49,482 bases of DNA from Chloroflexota bacterium (GTDB taxonomy: Bacteria; Chloroflexota; UBA6077; CF-72), in assembly GCA_019247515.1 (NCBI GenBank), contig JAFAOS010000156.1, positions 1-49,482 on the forward strand, in the 5' to 3' direction. Shown piece after piece: positions 8,803-16,436 of this stretch (its first letter is position 1; each line of letters begins with the position of its first letter). Both the position numbers and the translations under genes were made by a program. The notes under the pieces are model-generated. The model ran no database searches and was not told the origin of the DNA. It saw only the letters and a list, made by a program, of their open reading frames with translations.

Positions 8803-10014
8803 GTGACCACCCCCGATCTGCAGCCCACCGAACGGCTGCCCACTTATCCCGCCGCGTCCGAGGCCGAGTCTCGGGGCATCGTCGGCTTCCTGCTGAGGTG
8901 TGTGCTGATCATCCTGGTGGGAGCGGTGGGTGTCGTCGCCGTCGCCCTGCTGGTGACCCCCGTGCGCGAATCCGTGCTGATCCTGGGCTCTGACGCCCGA
9001 CCCGACGAATTGAGCCGCGGTGAAGTCGGCCGCACCGACACGCTGCTCGTCTTCGTGGGCGATCGCGCGCAGCCGCGGCTGGCGATGGTCTCGGTGCCGC
9101 GCGACCTGTGGGTCACCATTCCTGGCTACGGACAGGAGCGCATCAACGCGGCGTATGAGTTCGGCGGCCCACAGACCGCCAAGCAAACGGTCAGCAATTT
9201 GCTGGGTCAGCCGATCGATCGCTATGTGATCATCGGCTTGCAGGGCGTGCGCGACGTGGTGGACGCCGTGGGCGGGATCGACATCACCGTGCCCCAGGCC
9301 ATCCACGATGACGCGTATCCGACCGACGACTACGGCTACCAGGTCGTCGATATTCCGGCCGGGCGCCAGCACATGGATGGCGATACGGCGCTCAAGTACG
9401 CCCGCACGCGGCATCAGGACAGTGACTTCGCGCGCACGGCCCGCCAGCAGCAGGTCGTCGTCGCCGTGCGCAACGCGATGCTGAATCCGCTGAACTGGCC
9501 GCGCATCCCGGCGGTCGTCGCCGCGATCTCGACCTCGATCAAGACCGACCTCTCGCCGTTCGACGTCGTCGCGCTTGGCGCCGCGATGCTGCGCAGCCCC
9601 GGCGATCCGGACCACCTGGTGATCGACACGTCGCTGGCAACCGAGCTCACCGGCGAAGATGGCGCCTACCTGCTGCAGGCCAAACCCTCGCTGCAACCCA
9701 CGGTGGCCAAGTTCCTGGCGCACCCGTCGGGCGTGGCGGCCGCACCCGTATCGGTGGAAGTGCTGAACGCCGCCGGCGTCGCCGGCCTGGCCGCCCGCAC
9801 GGCGGATCGACTGACGCAGGCCGGCTACAAGATCGCCAACGTGGCCGACGCCCCGAAGCTTCAGTCCCAGACGACGATCATGGCCAAACCGAGTGCCACA
9901 TCCGCCGCGAACCAGATTGCCTCGACGCTGGGCATTCCGACATCACGCGTCACCACCAGCAACGCGCTGACGACCGCCGACATCCAGGTGACCCTCGGCC
10001 CCGACGCTCACTAA
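8803..10014 (+). CDS. LytR-CpsA-Psr family cell-wall polymer ligase with C-terminal LytR_C domain
   Basis: 403 aa from GTG 8803. A short cytoplasmic segment, one membrane span at about 27-50, then an extracytoplasmic LCP domain. Canonical catalytic and pyrophosphate-binding residues are present: GSDARPD, GRTD, SVPRD, and the Arg-rich segment KYARTRHQDSDFARTARQQQ. The domain transfers anionic glycopolymers from lipid carriers to peptidoglycan. Residues about 315-400 are a LytR_C-type domain (VEVLNAAGVAGLA). It follows the ROK kinase by 17 bp and may be cotranscribed. A second, degenerate LCP gene is at 35371. Confidence 0.9.
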   Translation: MTTPDLQPTERLPTYPAASEAESRGIVGFLLRCVLIILVGAVGVVAVALLVTPVRESVLILGSDARPDELSRGEVGRTDTLLVFVGDRAQPRLAMVSVPRDLWVTIPGYGQERINAAYEFGGPQTAKQTVSNLLGQPIDRYVIIGLQGVRDVVDAVGGIDITVPQAIHDDAYPTDDYGYQVVDIPAGRQHMDGDTALKYARTRHQDSDFARTARQQQVVVAVRNAMLNPLNWPRIPAVVAAISTSIKTDLSPFDVVALGAAMLRSPGDPDHLVIDTSLATELTGEDGAYLLQAKPSLQPTVAKFLAHPSGVAAAPVSVEVLNAAGVAGLAARTADRLTQAGYKIANVADAPKLQSQTTIMAKPSATSAANQIASTLGIPTSRVTTSNALTTADIQVTLGPDAH

Positions 10015-10043
10015 CTCGGCTTTGGGAAGTGTCAACCGGGCGT

Positions 10044-10113
10044 GCGTCACAACGCCGTCAACGCGCTTGACACGTGCCGCGTCACAAAGACCGCCGTGCG
10101 CTTGACACGGCAC
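10044..10113 (+). repeat. Two-copy 35-bp direct repeat upstream of nrdJ
   Basis: Copies 10044-10078 and 10079-10113 share GCGTCACAA at the left (10044, 10079) and GCGCTTGACACG at the right (10063, 10098), both exactly 35 bp apart; the middle is variable. Each copy holds a TTGACA. CACGTGCCG and CGGCACGTG also form an inverted pair across the copies. Confidence 0.7.
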
Positions 10114-10130
10114 GTGAGCCCCAACATAGC
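10102..10130 (+). promoter_or_regulatory. Candidate nrdJ core promoter
   Basis: TTGACA at 10102-10107, a 17-bp spacer and CATAGC at 10125-10130. The -10 is weak, but it is overlapped by the first NrdR-like box, as expected for a repressed promoter. A second possible -10 (TAAAAT near 10205) lies closer to the gene. Confidence 0.35.
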
Positions 10131-10165
10131 CTGATTTACCTGCCGTCCACCACAACATGTTGTAG
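10119..10165 (+). promoter_or_regulatory. Paired NrdR-like boxes
   Basis: The right box contains a perfect palindrome ACAACATGTTGT (10152-10163). The left box (10119-10134) shares CAACAT in the same register, 31 bp upstream (10122 versus 10153). NrdR is known to bind two 16-bp boxes spaced about three helical turns apart upstream of ribonucleotide reductase genes. The downstream gene is nrdJ, which fits. The right half of box 1 is poorly conserved. Confidence 0.6.
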
Positions 10166-10236
10166 GTCCGTTGCGGAATCGCGTGTTGCTGGTCGCTGAG
10201 AACCCTTAAAATCTCCCGTAGGTAGGTACCCGAAGC

Positions 10237-12582
10237 ATGCACGGACCGGAGGCTGAGGCCACCCGCTCTTCCAACGGGGTCGCCCAGCTCGACCTCGGTT
10301 TCGCCGCGCGACGTCAGGGCGTCCTCAACGGCGTCGAAGAGATCACGCTGCCCACCTCGATCGTCAAACGCGACGGCCGCGTCGTGGCCTTCGATCCGAT
10401 GCGCATCGAACGCGCCGTCAACCGCTGCTTCGCCGCGCTCGGCCGCACGCCGTACACGCCCGTTGCCGAGCTCGCCGTGCGCGTGGTGAACATCATGTCC
10501 GCGCGACCAGGTCAGCCGACGGTCGAGATCGTTCAGGATGCCGTCGAGCTCACCCTGCAGGCCGCCGGCGAATTCGAAGCCGCCAAGGCGTACATCCTGT
10601 ACCGCGCCGAGCACGCCAAACAGCGCCAGGAGCGCCCGGTTCCCGACGACGTGCGTGCCGCCTTCGCCGAGGCCGACCGGTATTTCCCCACGCCGATCCA
10701 GAAATTCCAGTTCTTCGACAAGTATTCACGCTTCGACTACGACAAGGGCCGCCGCGAGACGTGGATCGAGACCGTCGATCGCGCCGTCAGCTTCCTGCAC
10801 GAGCTGGTCACGACCAACACGGGCGTTGACCTGGGCGGCGACACGTACGCGCACCTGCGCCGCATGATCCTCGAGATGCGCAGCATGCCGTCGATGCGCT
10901 TGCTGGCCATGGCCGGCGCTCCGGCGCGTCGCGATTCGACGACCATCTACAACTGCAGCGCGCTGCCGGTCGACGGCATCGACGCCTTCAGCGAAGCCCT
11001 CCTGATCTCCATGGCCGGCTGCGGTGTCGGCTTCTCCGTGGAGACCCGCTTCGTGGAGCAGTTCCCGCGCGTGCAGCGGCAGCGTGGCCTGAGGCCGATC
11101 CGCCACGCGATCGAGGACTCGGCCCAGGGCTGGGCGGCAGCCGTGCGGCTGGGCATGCAGACGTGGTTCGACGGGGGCGACGTGGAGTTCGACTACGCCG
11201 AGATCCGGCCCGCCGGCGCCCCGCTGCGCACCAAGGGCGGGCGCGCGTCCGGTCCTGGTCCGCTGCGGACGATGCTCGAGTTCGCCCGCGCGCGTGTCCT
11301 CGCCCGGCAGGGCATGCACCTGCGGCCCATCGACGCGCACGACCTGATGTGCATGGTTGGCAACGCCGCGGTGAGCGGCGGCGTCCGCCGCACCGCGATG
11401 CTCAGCCTGTTCGACTACGACGACCTCGATATGCGTCTGTGCAAGAGCGGCGACTTCGAGCACGACAACAGCCAGCGCTGGAACGCCAACAACTCCGCCG
11501 TGTGGCCCGAGCGCGGGCTCGACCAGATCCAGGTCATGGAACAGGTCCTGGACATGGTCAAATCCCAACGCGGCGAGCCAGGTATTTTCAACAGACAAGC
11601 GACGCTTGATCTCCAACCCGAACGTCGCAAACGTTTCGATTACCGCGATTATCTGACCAACCCATGCGGTGAGATCGTTCTCAGACAGTGGGAATTCTGC
11701 AATCTGTCCATCGCTGTTGGGCGCAGTGACGATACATTTGAAAGTTTAAAGGAGAAGGTCGAAGCGGCTGCTATTATTGGCACAATTCAGTCGCTGGCGA
11801 CGCACTTTCCGGACCTTCGGCCGATTTGGAAGCAGAATTGTGAGGACGAGCGGCTGCTCGGGGTCGACATCACCGGGCAGATGGACAGCCCGCTGACCCA
11901 CGATGCGGAGGTCATGCGGCGGCTGCGCGCCGCGGCGACCGAGACCAACCGCTCGTTCGCCGACAGGCTGGGCATCAATCAGTCCGCGGCGATCACCACG
12001 GTCAAGCCCAGCGGCAACAGCTCGCAGCTGTTGAACTGCTCCTCAGGCTTGCATGCTCGCTGGGCGCCGTATTACGAGCGCAACGTGCGTGTGGCCGCCA
12101 CGAGCCCAATCTTCAAGGTCTTGCGCGACGCGGGCGTGCCGATGGACCCCGAAAACGGCCAGACGCGCGAAGACGCCAATACCTGGGTGGTCCATTTCCC
12201 GATGCGGTCGCCCGACGGTGCGATCACCCGAAAAGACCGCGGTGCGATCGAACAGTGCAACTACTGGCTACACAATAAGGTGAACTGGACTGACCACAAT
12301 CCGTCGGTCACCATCACCTACAAGCCCGACGAAGTCGTCGAATTGACCAGGTGGATCTGGGAACACCGCGACCTGATCGGTGGCATGGCATTCCTGCCGT
12401 CGTTCGACGCCAACTATGCCCAGCTACCGTACATCGAAATCAGTAAAGACGAGTACGAACGCCGCGTGGCGGAATTCCCGGAGATCGACTTCAGCAAGCT
12501 GTGGAGACACGAGAGCACGGACCTGACGTCCGCGGCGCAGGAGCTAGCCTGTCTCGCCGGAGAGTGCGAGGTCGACCAGTAG
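10237..12582 (+). CDS. nrdJ: Adenosylcobalamin-dependent (class II) ribonucleotide reductase
   Basis: 781 aa. An ATP-cone at about 40-130 (SIVKRDGRVVAFDPMRIERA) precedes the catalytic barrel. Cysteines expected from the Lactobacillus enzyme are present: C262 (MAGCGVGFSVE) and C488 (EFCNLS) as the reducing pair, and C477 in NPCGEI as the thiyl radical site, 11 residues apart as in the model enzyme. The C-terminal CLAGEC is the shuttle dithiol. The sequence is closest in style to the monomeric triphosphate-reductase type, but that enzyme lacks an ATP-cone. Makes dNTPs without oxygen and needs B12. Preceded by paired NrdR-like boxes. A low-GC patch covers about 11580-11850. No intein is present. 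Confidence 0.95.
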   Translation: MHGPEAEATRSSNGVAQLDLGFAARRQGVLNGVEEITLPTSIVKRDGRVVAFDPMRIERAVNRCFAALGRTPYTPVAELAVRVVNIMSARPGQPTVEIVQDAVELTLQAAGEFEAAKAYILYRAEHAKQRQERPVPDDVRAAFAEADRYFPTPIQKFQFFDKYSRFDYDKGRRETWIETVDRAVSFLHELVTTNTGVDLGGDTYAHLRRMILEMRSMPSMRLLAMAGAPARRDSTTIYNCSALPVDGIDAFSEALLISMAGCGVGFSVETRFVEQFPRVQRQRGLRPIRHAIEDSAQGWAAAVRLGMQTWFDGGDVEFDYAEIRPAGAPLRTKGGRASGPGPLRTMLEFARARVLARQGMHLRPIDAHDLMCMVGNAAVSGGVRRTAMLSLFDYDDLDMRLCKSGDFEHDNSQRWNANNSAVWPERGLDQIQVMEQVLDMVKSQRGEPGIFNRQATLDLQPERRKRFDYRDYLTNPCGEIVLRQWEFCNLSIAVGRSDDTFESLKEKVEAAAIIGTIQSLATHFPDLRPIWKQNCEDERLLGVDITGQMDSPLTHDAEVMRRLRAAATETNRSFADRLGINQSAAITTVKPSGNSSQLLNCSSGLHARWAPYYERNVRVAATSPIFKVLRDAGVPMDPENGQTREDANTWVVHFPMRSPDGAITRKDRGAIEQCNYWLHNKVNWTDHNPSVTITYKPDEVVELTRWIWEHRDLIGGMAFLPSFDANYAQLPYIEISKDEYERRVAEFPEIDFSKLWRHESTDLTSAAQELACLAGECEVDQ

Positions 12583-12852
12583 CTGACCGCACTCCCGTAA
12601 CTGAATTGTCACCATTAGGACGCGCCTCAGACCTCCGTCGGGGTAGTTCCTCTCTCGGGCGAAGTGTTGGTCAACACGCGCGTGACGATCAACGGAAGGG
12701 TGGTCTCATCGCCGCTGACGCGGGTGATGGGAACCCTGAAGAGCTCCATGACTAGCCCCAGTGGCTCCCCTCAGGGGAAAATTCTCTTCCGACACGGCGA
12801 AAGTCGCCCACGAGCGAAGCCCGACCATTCCGTTTACCGCGGACCACCCGGA
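12583..12852. other. Intergenic gap between convergent nrdJ and response regulator
   Basis: No credible gene. It holds a hairpin GTGTTGGTCAACAC near 12664-12678 and a copy of the dispersed C4/G4 element at 12763-12783. The two flanking genes converge, so termination signals are expected here, but no stem with a clear T-run was found. Confidence 0.5.
12763..12783 (+). repeat. Dispersed C4/G4 hairpin element, copy 1
   Basis: GGCTCCCCTCAGGGG followed by AAAATTC. The core differs from the other copies by TCT to TCA in the loop and one base in the left flank. Compare 35226, 37224 (inverted), 37400 and 42819. Confidence 0.6.
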
Positions 12853-13563
12853 CTAGAGAGAATTGCGATCGTTCAGGATGTAGCCGATCGGCCGCACGGT
12901 GTGGATCAGGCGTTGCTCGCCGCCTTGCTCCAGCGCCTGGCGGATGCTGCTGACGGTCACCTCGATGACGTTCGAGTCGCCCAGGAAATCGTAGCCCCAC
13001 ACGTCTTCGAGGAGCTCGCGGCGGGATAGGACGCGCTCGGGGTGGCGCATGAAGTACGTCAGGAGCTCGAAGGCCTTGTTGCGCAGCTCCAGTCGTCGCT
13101 CTCCGCGAAACACCTCGCGCGTGTCCAGGTCAAGGGTGAGGTCGGCGTACGTCAGGTTGCCCTGGCGGGCTCGGGCGTTGGCACTGGCCGAGGCGAGCGC
13201 CCGCCCGCGACGCACCGCGCGCAGGCGGGCCAGCAACTCAGGAATCGCAAAAGGAATTGACAGGTAGTCGTCGGCGCCGGCGTCGAGCCCGGCGACACGT
13301 TCCTCGACCGTGTCGCGCGCCGAGAGAAGCACGATCGGCGCGTCGGTCCTGGCGCGCAGGGCACGGGCGAGCTCCAGCCCGCTGAAGCCCGGCAGCGCAG
13401 GGTCGAGCAGCACCAGGTCGGGCGCCTCACGTTCGAAAGCCTCGAGAGCCTGCACGGCGTCGGCGGTCCGCTCCACGCGATAGCCCGCCGTCGCGAGCGC
13501 ACGGTCGAGGAACGAGGCCAGTCGCGGGTCATGCTGGGCAACCAGCACGCGTGGCTCGACCAT
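12853..13563 (-). CDS. OmpR/PhoB-type response regulator with degenerate receiver
   Basis: 236 aa from ATG 13563; the frame extends further upstream but without regulator-like sequence. Receiver about 5-115, winged-helix DNA-binding domain about 135-232 (RRELLEDVWGYDFLGDSNVI, HTVRPIGYILND). D54 (LVLLDPALPG) is at the phospho-acceptor position and S81 at the Thr/Ser position. The acidic pair that binds magnesium is replaced by Q10-H11 (VLVAQHDP), and the conserved Lys of the KPF motif is I103 (DYLSIPF). The fold and output domain look intact, so I infer phosphorylation-independent or altered signalling. No histidine kinase is adjacent. Confidence 0.9.
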   Translation of the reverse strand: MVEPRVLVAQHDPRLASFLDRALATAGYRVERTADAVQALEAFEREAPDLVLLDPALPGFSGLELARALRARTDAPIVLLSARDTVEERVAGLDAGADDYLSIPFAIPELLARLRAVRRGRALASASANARARQGNLTYADLTLDLDTREVFRGERRLELRNKAFELLTYFMRHPERVLSRRELLEDVWGYDFLGDSNVIEVTVSSIRQALEQGGEQRLIHTVRPIGYILNDRNSL

Positions 13564-13889
13564 GCCAGCAGGTTCGTCTGACGCGTTAGCGTCGCGGAGC
13601 GAAGTTTGCACGGGTCGCGACTCTAGCCACGCAACCTTGGAGACACGTGAGAAGCGCGCCGCCGAGATCGAGGTGTTTCGCACTGCTCTGCACGCGCACA
13701 TAACGCAGCGCCCCGTCGCGTTGTTCTTCAACCACGGCCGCGGTGGCATGGCTGTAAGTGTTTTGTTGCCCGCCTCGTCGGGACTCGCAGGCAATTTCAG
13801 CCACGTTTTAGATGCCAATAACAGGCTCTTAGCACAAATATCACATAGTTAGGTCACGACTTCCGGGGAGGTCCCAAAAGACAACAGGC
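13564..13889. other. Intergenic region between divergent genes
   Basis: About 326 bp between the regulator (leftward) and the secreted duplicated-domain protein (rightward). The part from 13740 to 13860 is AT-richer than its surroundings and probably carries promoters, but no clear -35/-10 pair stood out. Short open frames on both strands lack a recognisable product. Confidence 0.4.
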
Positions 13890-14861
13890 ATGAAATTCGT
13901 TCCTCATTCGGTCGGCCGCGTCGCCATCGCCGCCGGCGCTGTGCTGGTTCTGGGCGGCTCGGCCGTCGGCATTGCCGCGGCCCAATCGCAGCCGTCGCCC
14001 ACGCCGACGGCTCAGCCACAGGCATATCAGAAATTCATCGACGCGCTGGCCAGCAAGCTCGGGGTCTCGTCGCAAACCCTCCAGAGTGACATCAGCCAGG
14101 CGCGGCAGGCGGCCGGTCTGCCGGCCAACGGCGGCTTCGGCTTCGGCCGAGGTCCCGGCGGCCCGCGCGGCGGCGCCGGGCGCGGCTTCGATCTGAACGT
14201 CGCCGCGCAGGCGATTGGCATCACGCCCCAGCAGCTGCAGAGCGAGCTGCCAGGCAAGTCACTCGCGCAGGTTGCCAGCAACCACGGCAAGCAAGGTTCC
14301 GACGTCGACACGGCGCTCAAGAACGCGGCCAACGCGCGCATCGACCAGGCCGTCAGCAGCGGCCGCTTGACGGCTGATCAGGGCAACACCCAGAAGACGA
14401 ACGTCGACAACCGCATCGACCAGCTCGTCAATCAGGTCATGCCCCAGGGCGGCCCAGGTGGGCGCGGCCCAGGTGGGCGCGGCGGAGCCGGCGGGCCCGG
14501 CGGTCCCGGCGGCGCGGGCTCTCCGTTTGGCGGGATCTTCCAGCAGGGGCTCAGCGTCGCCGCGCAGGCGATGGGCATCACGCCCCAGCAGCTGCAGAGC
14601 GAGCTGCCAGGCAAGTCGCTGGCGCAGGTCGCCAGCAACCATGGCAAGCAAGGCACGGACGTCGCCACCGCGCTCAAGAATGCCGCCAACGCGCGCATCG
14701 ATCAGGCAGTCAGCAGCGGTCGACTCACCGCTGATCAGGGCAATACGCAGAAGACGAACATCGACAACCGCATCGACCAGCTCGTCAACATGACGGTACC
14801 CCAGGGTTTCCAGCCTCGCGGCGGAACGGGCGGCCAGCAGCAGGACCAGACCGGCGCCTGA
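13890..14861 (+). CDS. Secreted protein with two near-identical helical repeats
   Basis: 323 aa. Signal peptide about 1-32 (AAGAVLVLGGSAVGIAAAQS). A short degenerate domain at about 45-75 is followed by two copies of a roughly 78-residue unit (about 104-181 and 223-300), each beginning VAAQAIGITPQQLQSELPGK or nearly so. Gly/Pro/Arg-rich linkers (about 85-100 and 190-215) separate them. The unit resembles a common secreted helical module of actinobacteria and Chloroflexota with a (K)SLAQVA motif; no biochemical role is known to me. Repeat DNA is almost identical, implying recent duplication. Confidence 0.8.
   Translation: MKFVPHSVGRVAIAAGAVLVLGGSAVGIAAAQSQPSPTPTAQPQAYQKFIDALASKLGVSSQTLQSDISQARQAAGLPANGGFGFGRGPGGPRGGAGRGFDLNVAAQAIGITPQQLQSELPGKSLAQVASNHGKQGSDVDTALKNAANARIDQAVSSGRLTADQGNTQKTNVDNRIDQLVNQVMPQGGPGGRGPGGRGGAGGPGGPGGAGSPFGGIFQQGLSVAAQAMGITPQQLQSELPGKSLAQVASNHGKQGTDVATALKNAANARIDQAVSSGRLTADQGNTQKTNIDNRIDQLVNMTVPQGFQPRGGTGGQQQDQTGA
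14199..14431 (+). repeat. Intragenic direct repeat, copy A
   Basis: About 233 bp nearly identical to 14556-14788 at an offset of 357 bp (119 codons). Confidence 0.85.
14556..14788 (+). repeat. Intragenic direct repeat, copy B
   Basis: Second copy of 14199-14431; the changes between copies are mostly silent or conservative (Ile/Met, Asp/Ala, Val/Ile). Confidence 0.85.
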
Positions 14862-14868
14862 GCGCCGG
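14851..14868. terminator. Hairpin over a stop codon between convergent genes
   Basis: CCGGCGC-CTGA-GCGCCGG, a perfect 7-bp stem whose loop includes the TGA stop of the secreted repeat protein. It precedes the convergent BON gene. No T-run follows on either strand, so intrinsic termination is uncertain. Confidence 0.35.
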
Positions 14869-14885
14869 CCTGGCCTGGCCAGCCC

Positions 14886-15626
14886 TCAAAGACTCGCGAC
14901 GTCCAGTTCTTCGACGACGTCGCGGACACCGGGGACGCGCGCGGCAACCGATTCGGCGTTGTCCGCGTCGTCCAGGTCAGCCACCTGACCACGCAGGTGC
15001 GCAATTCCGTTCCGAACGGCGACGATGATGTTCAGATCCGTCGTCGCCGAGTCTTCGGCGAGCTCGCGGCGGATCGCGTCGGCCAGCGCTTCATCGCCCG
15101 GTGAGCGATCCTCGGCCGAGCGCTCCACCGACAGGTCGTCGTCCGCGGCGAGCCCGAAACCGCCCAGCACCTGCGCGTCGCCCCGCGCATCTTCGCGGAT
15201 AACGGGATCGATGGGTGGGGTATAGACCTCGCCCGACTCGGCCATGTCCTCTTCTTCTGAGCTGCTGGCGCCGGCCGCCTGCAGCGGGTCGGTGAAGCCG
15301 GGCCGGTCCATGAAGTCCGGCTCGAGCTCACCGCCGTCGGCGACAAGCTCGTCGGCGGAGTCGGCGAGCTCGGCCGTCGGCGTGTCGCTGGCGAAGTCAT
15401 CGACGTCGGTTGGCAGCACCGCCACGATCTCCAGCTCATCGTCGACCCGTGTGTCCGGCGGAGCAGCCTGGGTCACGATGTCGAGCGCTGCCTGGCGCGA
15501 CTCCTCGCTGTCGACCATGCCGCTCAGGACCAGCCCGCCGTCGGAGGCTTCGACCACAACCTGCAGGCCGGACTGCGCCAATTGCCGTTCGAGGCGTCGC
15601 GTAAGCGCCGGCGAAAGCTCAGACAT
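14886..15626 (-). CDS. Double BON-domain protein with acidic linker
   Basis: 246 aa from ATG 15626 (MSELSPALTRRL); a TTG six codons upstream is possible but has no ribosome site. The N-terminal BON-type module (about 5-70: LVLSGMVDSEESRQAALDIV) and the C-terminal one (about 180-244: GIAHLRGQVADLDDADNAES) are separated by about 105 residues rich in Asp/Glu/Ala. BON modules bind lipids or partner proteins and are usually periplasmic, yet no signal peptide is visible here. Divergent from the DUF2064 gene by 84 bp. Confidence 0.8.
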   Translation of the reverse strand: MSELSPALTRRLERQLAQSGLQVVVEASDGGLVLSGMVDSEESRQAALDIVTQAAPPDTRVDDELEIVAVLPTDVDDFASDTPTAELADSADELVADGGELEPDFMDRPGFTDPLQAAGASSSEEEDMAESGEVYTPPIDPVIREDARGDAQVLGGFGLAADDDLSVERSAEDRSPGDEALADAIRRELAEDSATTDLNIIVAVRNGIAHLRGQVADLDDADNAESVAARVPGVRDVVEELDVASL

Positions 15627-15710
15627 GTCCTCGGCCAGGTGCAAGCCGCATGCCCGCCGCTAATGTTCGTTAGCGTCCCGCCGACCCCCGAGTGTTACGC
15701 TCGGGCGAGC

Positions 15711-16436
15711 ATGCGGCGCGCGCTGATCGTCGTGGGCAAGGCGCCGATCGCCGGCAGTACCAAGACGCGTCTGGTGCCGCCCCTGTCCGCGCCGGAGGCG
15801 GCGGATCTGTACCGCGGCTTTCTGCGCGACACTCTGGAGCTGGCGTGTGCCCTGAACTGGGAAGTAACCAGCCTGGTTCACCCGCGCGGCGACGGACCCG
15901 TACTGGCGGCCCTCGTGAAGGACTCCGCGGTCCAACTGCTCGAACAGCAGGCTGACGGGCTTGGCGACGCCCTCGCGTACGCCTTCCAGCATCACTTCGC
16001 CGCTGGCTGTGGCACGGCGGTGCTGATCGGCAGTGACAATCCGACCCTGGTGCGCCAGCCAGTCGAAGCAGCGTGCCAGGCTTTGCAGCAGGGGGCTGAC
16101 CTGGCTATCGGACCAACTGTCGACGGTGGCTATTACCTGATCGGCATGCGTCGGCCGCACCCGGGCGTGTTCGTGGGCATCGACTGGAGCACGCCCCGCG
16201 TCCACGGCCAGACGCGGTCGCGCGCCCGCGAGCTGGGTCTGCGAGTTGACCACGTTGCCGAGTGGTACGACGTCGACGAGCCAGTCGACCTCGATCGCCT
16301 CTCGAGCGAACTGGCCACGGCGCCGCCCGGCGTCGCCCGCCACACGCGGCGGGTGATGGAGCAACTGCAGCTCACTACCCGGCGGGCACCAGCAGCGTCG
16401 GCCGCTCGCCAGACCTCTCAGCGTACGCGCGTGTAA
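15711..16436 (+). CDS. TIGR04282/DUF2064 family glycosyltransferase or nucleotidyltransferase
   Basis: 241 aa from ATG 15711. Residues 1-25 (RRALIVVGKAPIAGSTKTRL) match the nucleotide-binding start of this GT-A-like family, and IGSDNPTL near residue 105 matches its acidic metal motif. GPTVDGGYYLIGMR is also conserved. Members include a proposed arsenosugar glycosyltransferase; the substrate here is unknown. A TACGCT box lies 9 nt before the ATG, so the mRNA may be nearly leaderless. The 3' end overlaps the convergent galK gene by 62 bp. Confidence 0.85.
   Translation: MRRALIVVGKAPIAGSTKTRLVPPLSAPEAADLYRGFLRDTLELACALNWEVTSLVHPRGDGPVLAALVKDSAVQLLEQQADGLGDALAYAFQHHFAAGCGTAVLIGSDNPTLVRQPVEAACQALQQGADLAIGPTVDGGYYLIGMRRPHPGVFVGIDWSTPRVHGQTRSRARELGLRVDHVAEWYDVDEPVDLDRLSSELATAPPGVARHTRRVMEQLQLTTRRAPAASAARQTSQRTRV

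Noticed and set aside
11578..11850. Intein in nrdJ
   Set aside because: The protein reads through the active site without an inserted block, and no intein splice motifs are seen; only the GC change remains.
13586..13804. 72-aa minus-strand frame upstream of the response regulator
   Set aside because: A stretch resembling a PAS strand (DGALRYVRVQ) caught attention, but it is short, has no start signal and no further match.
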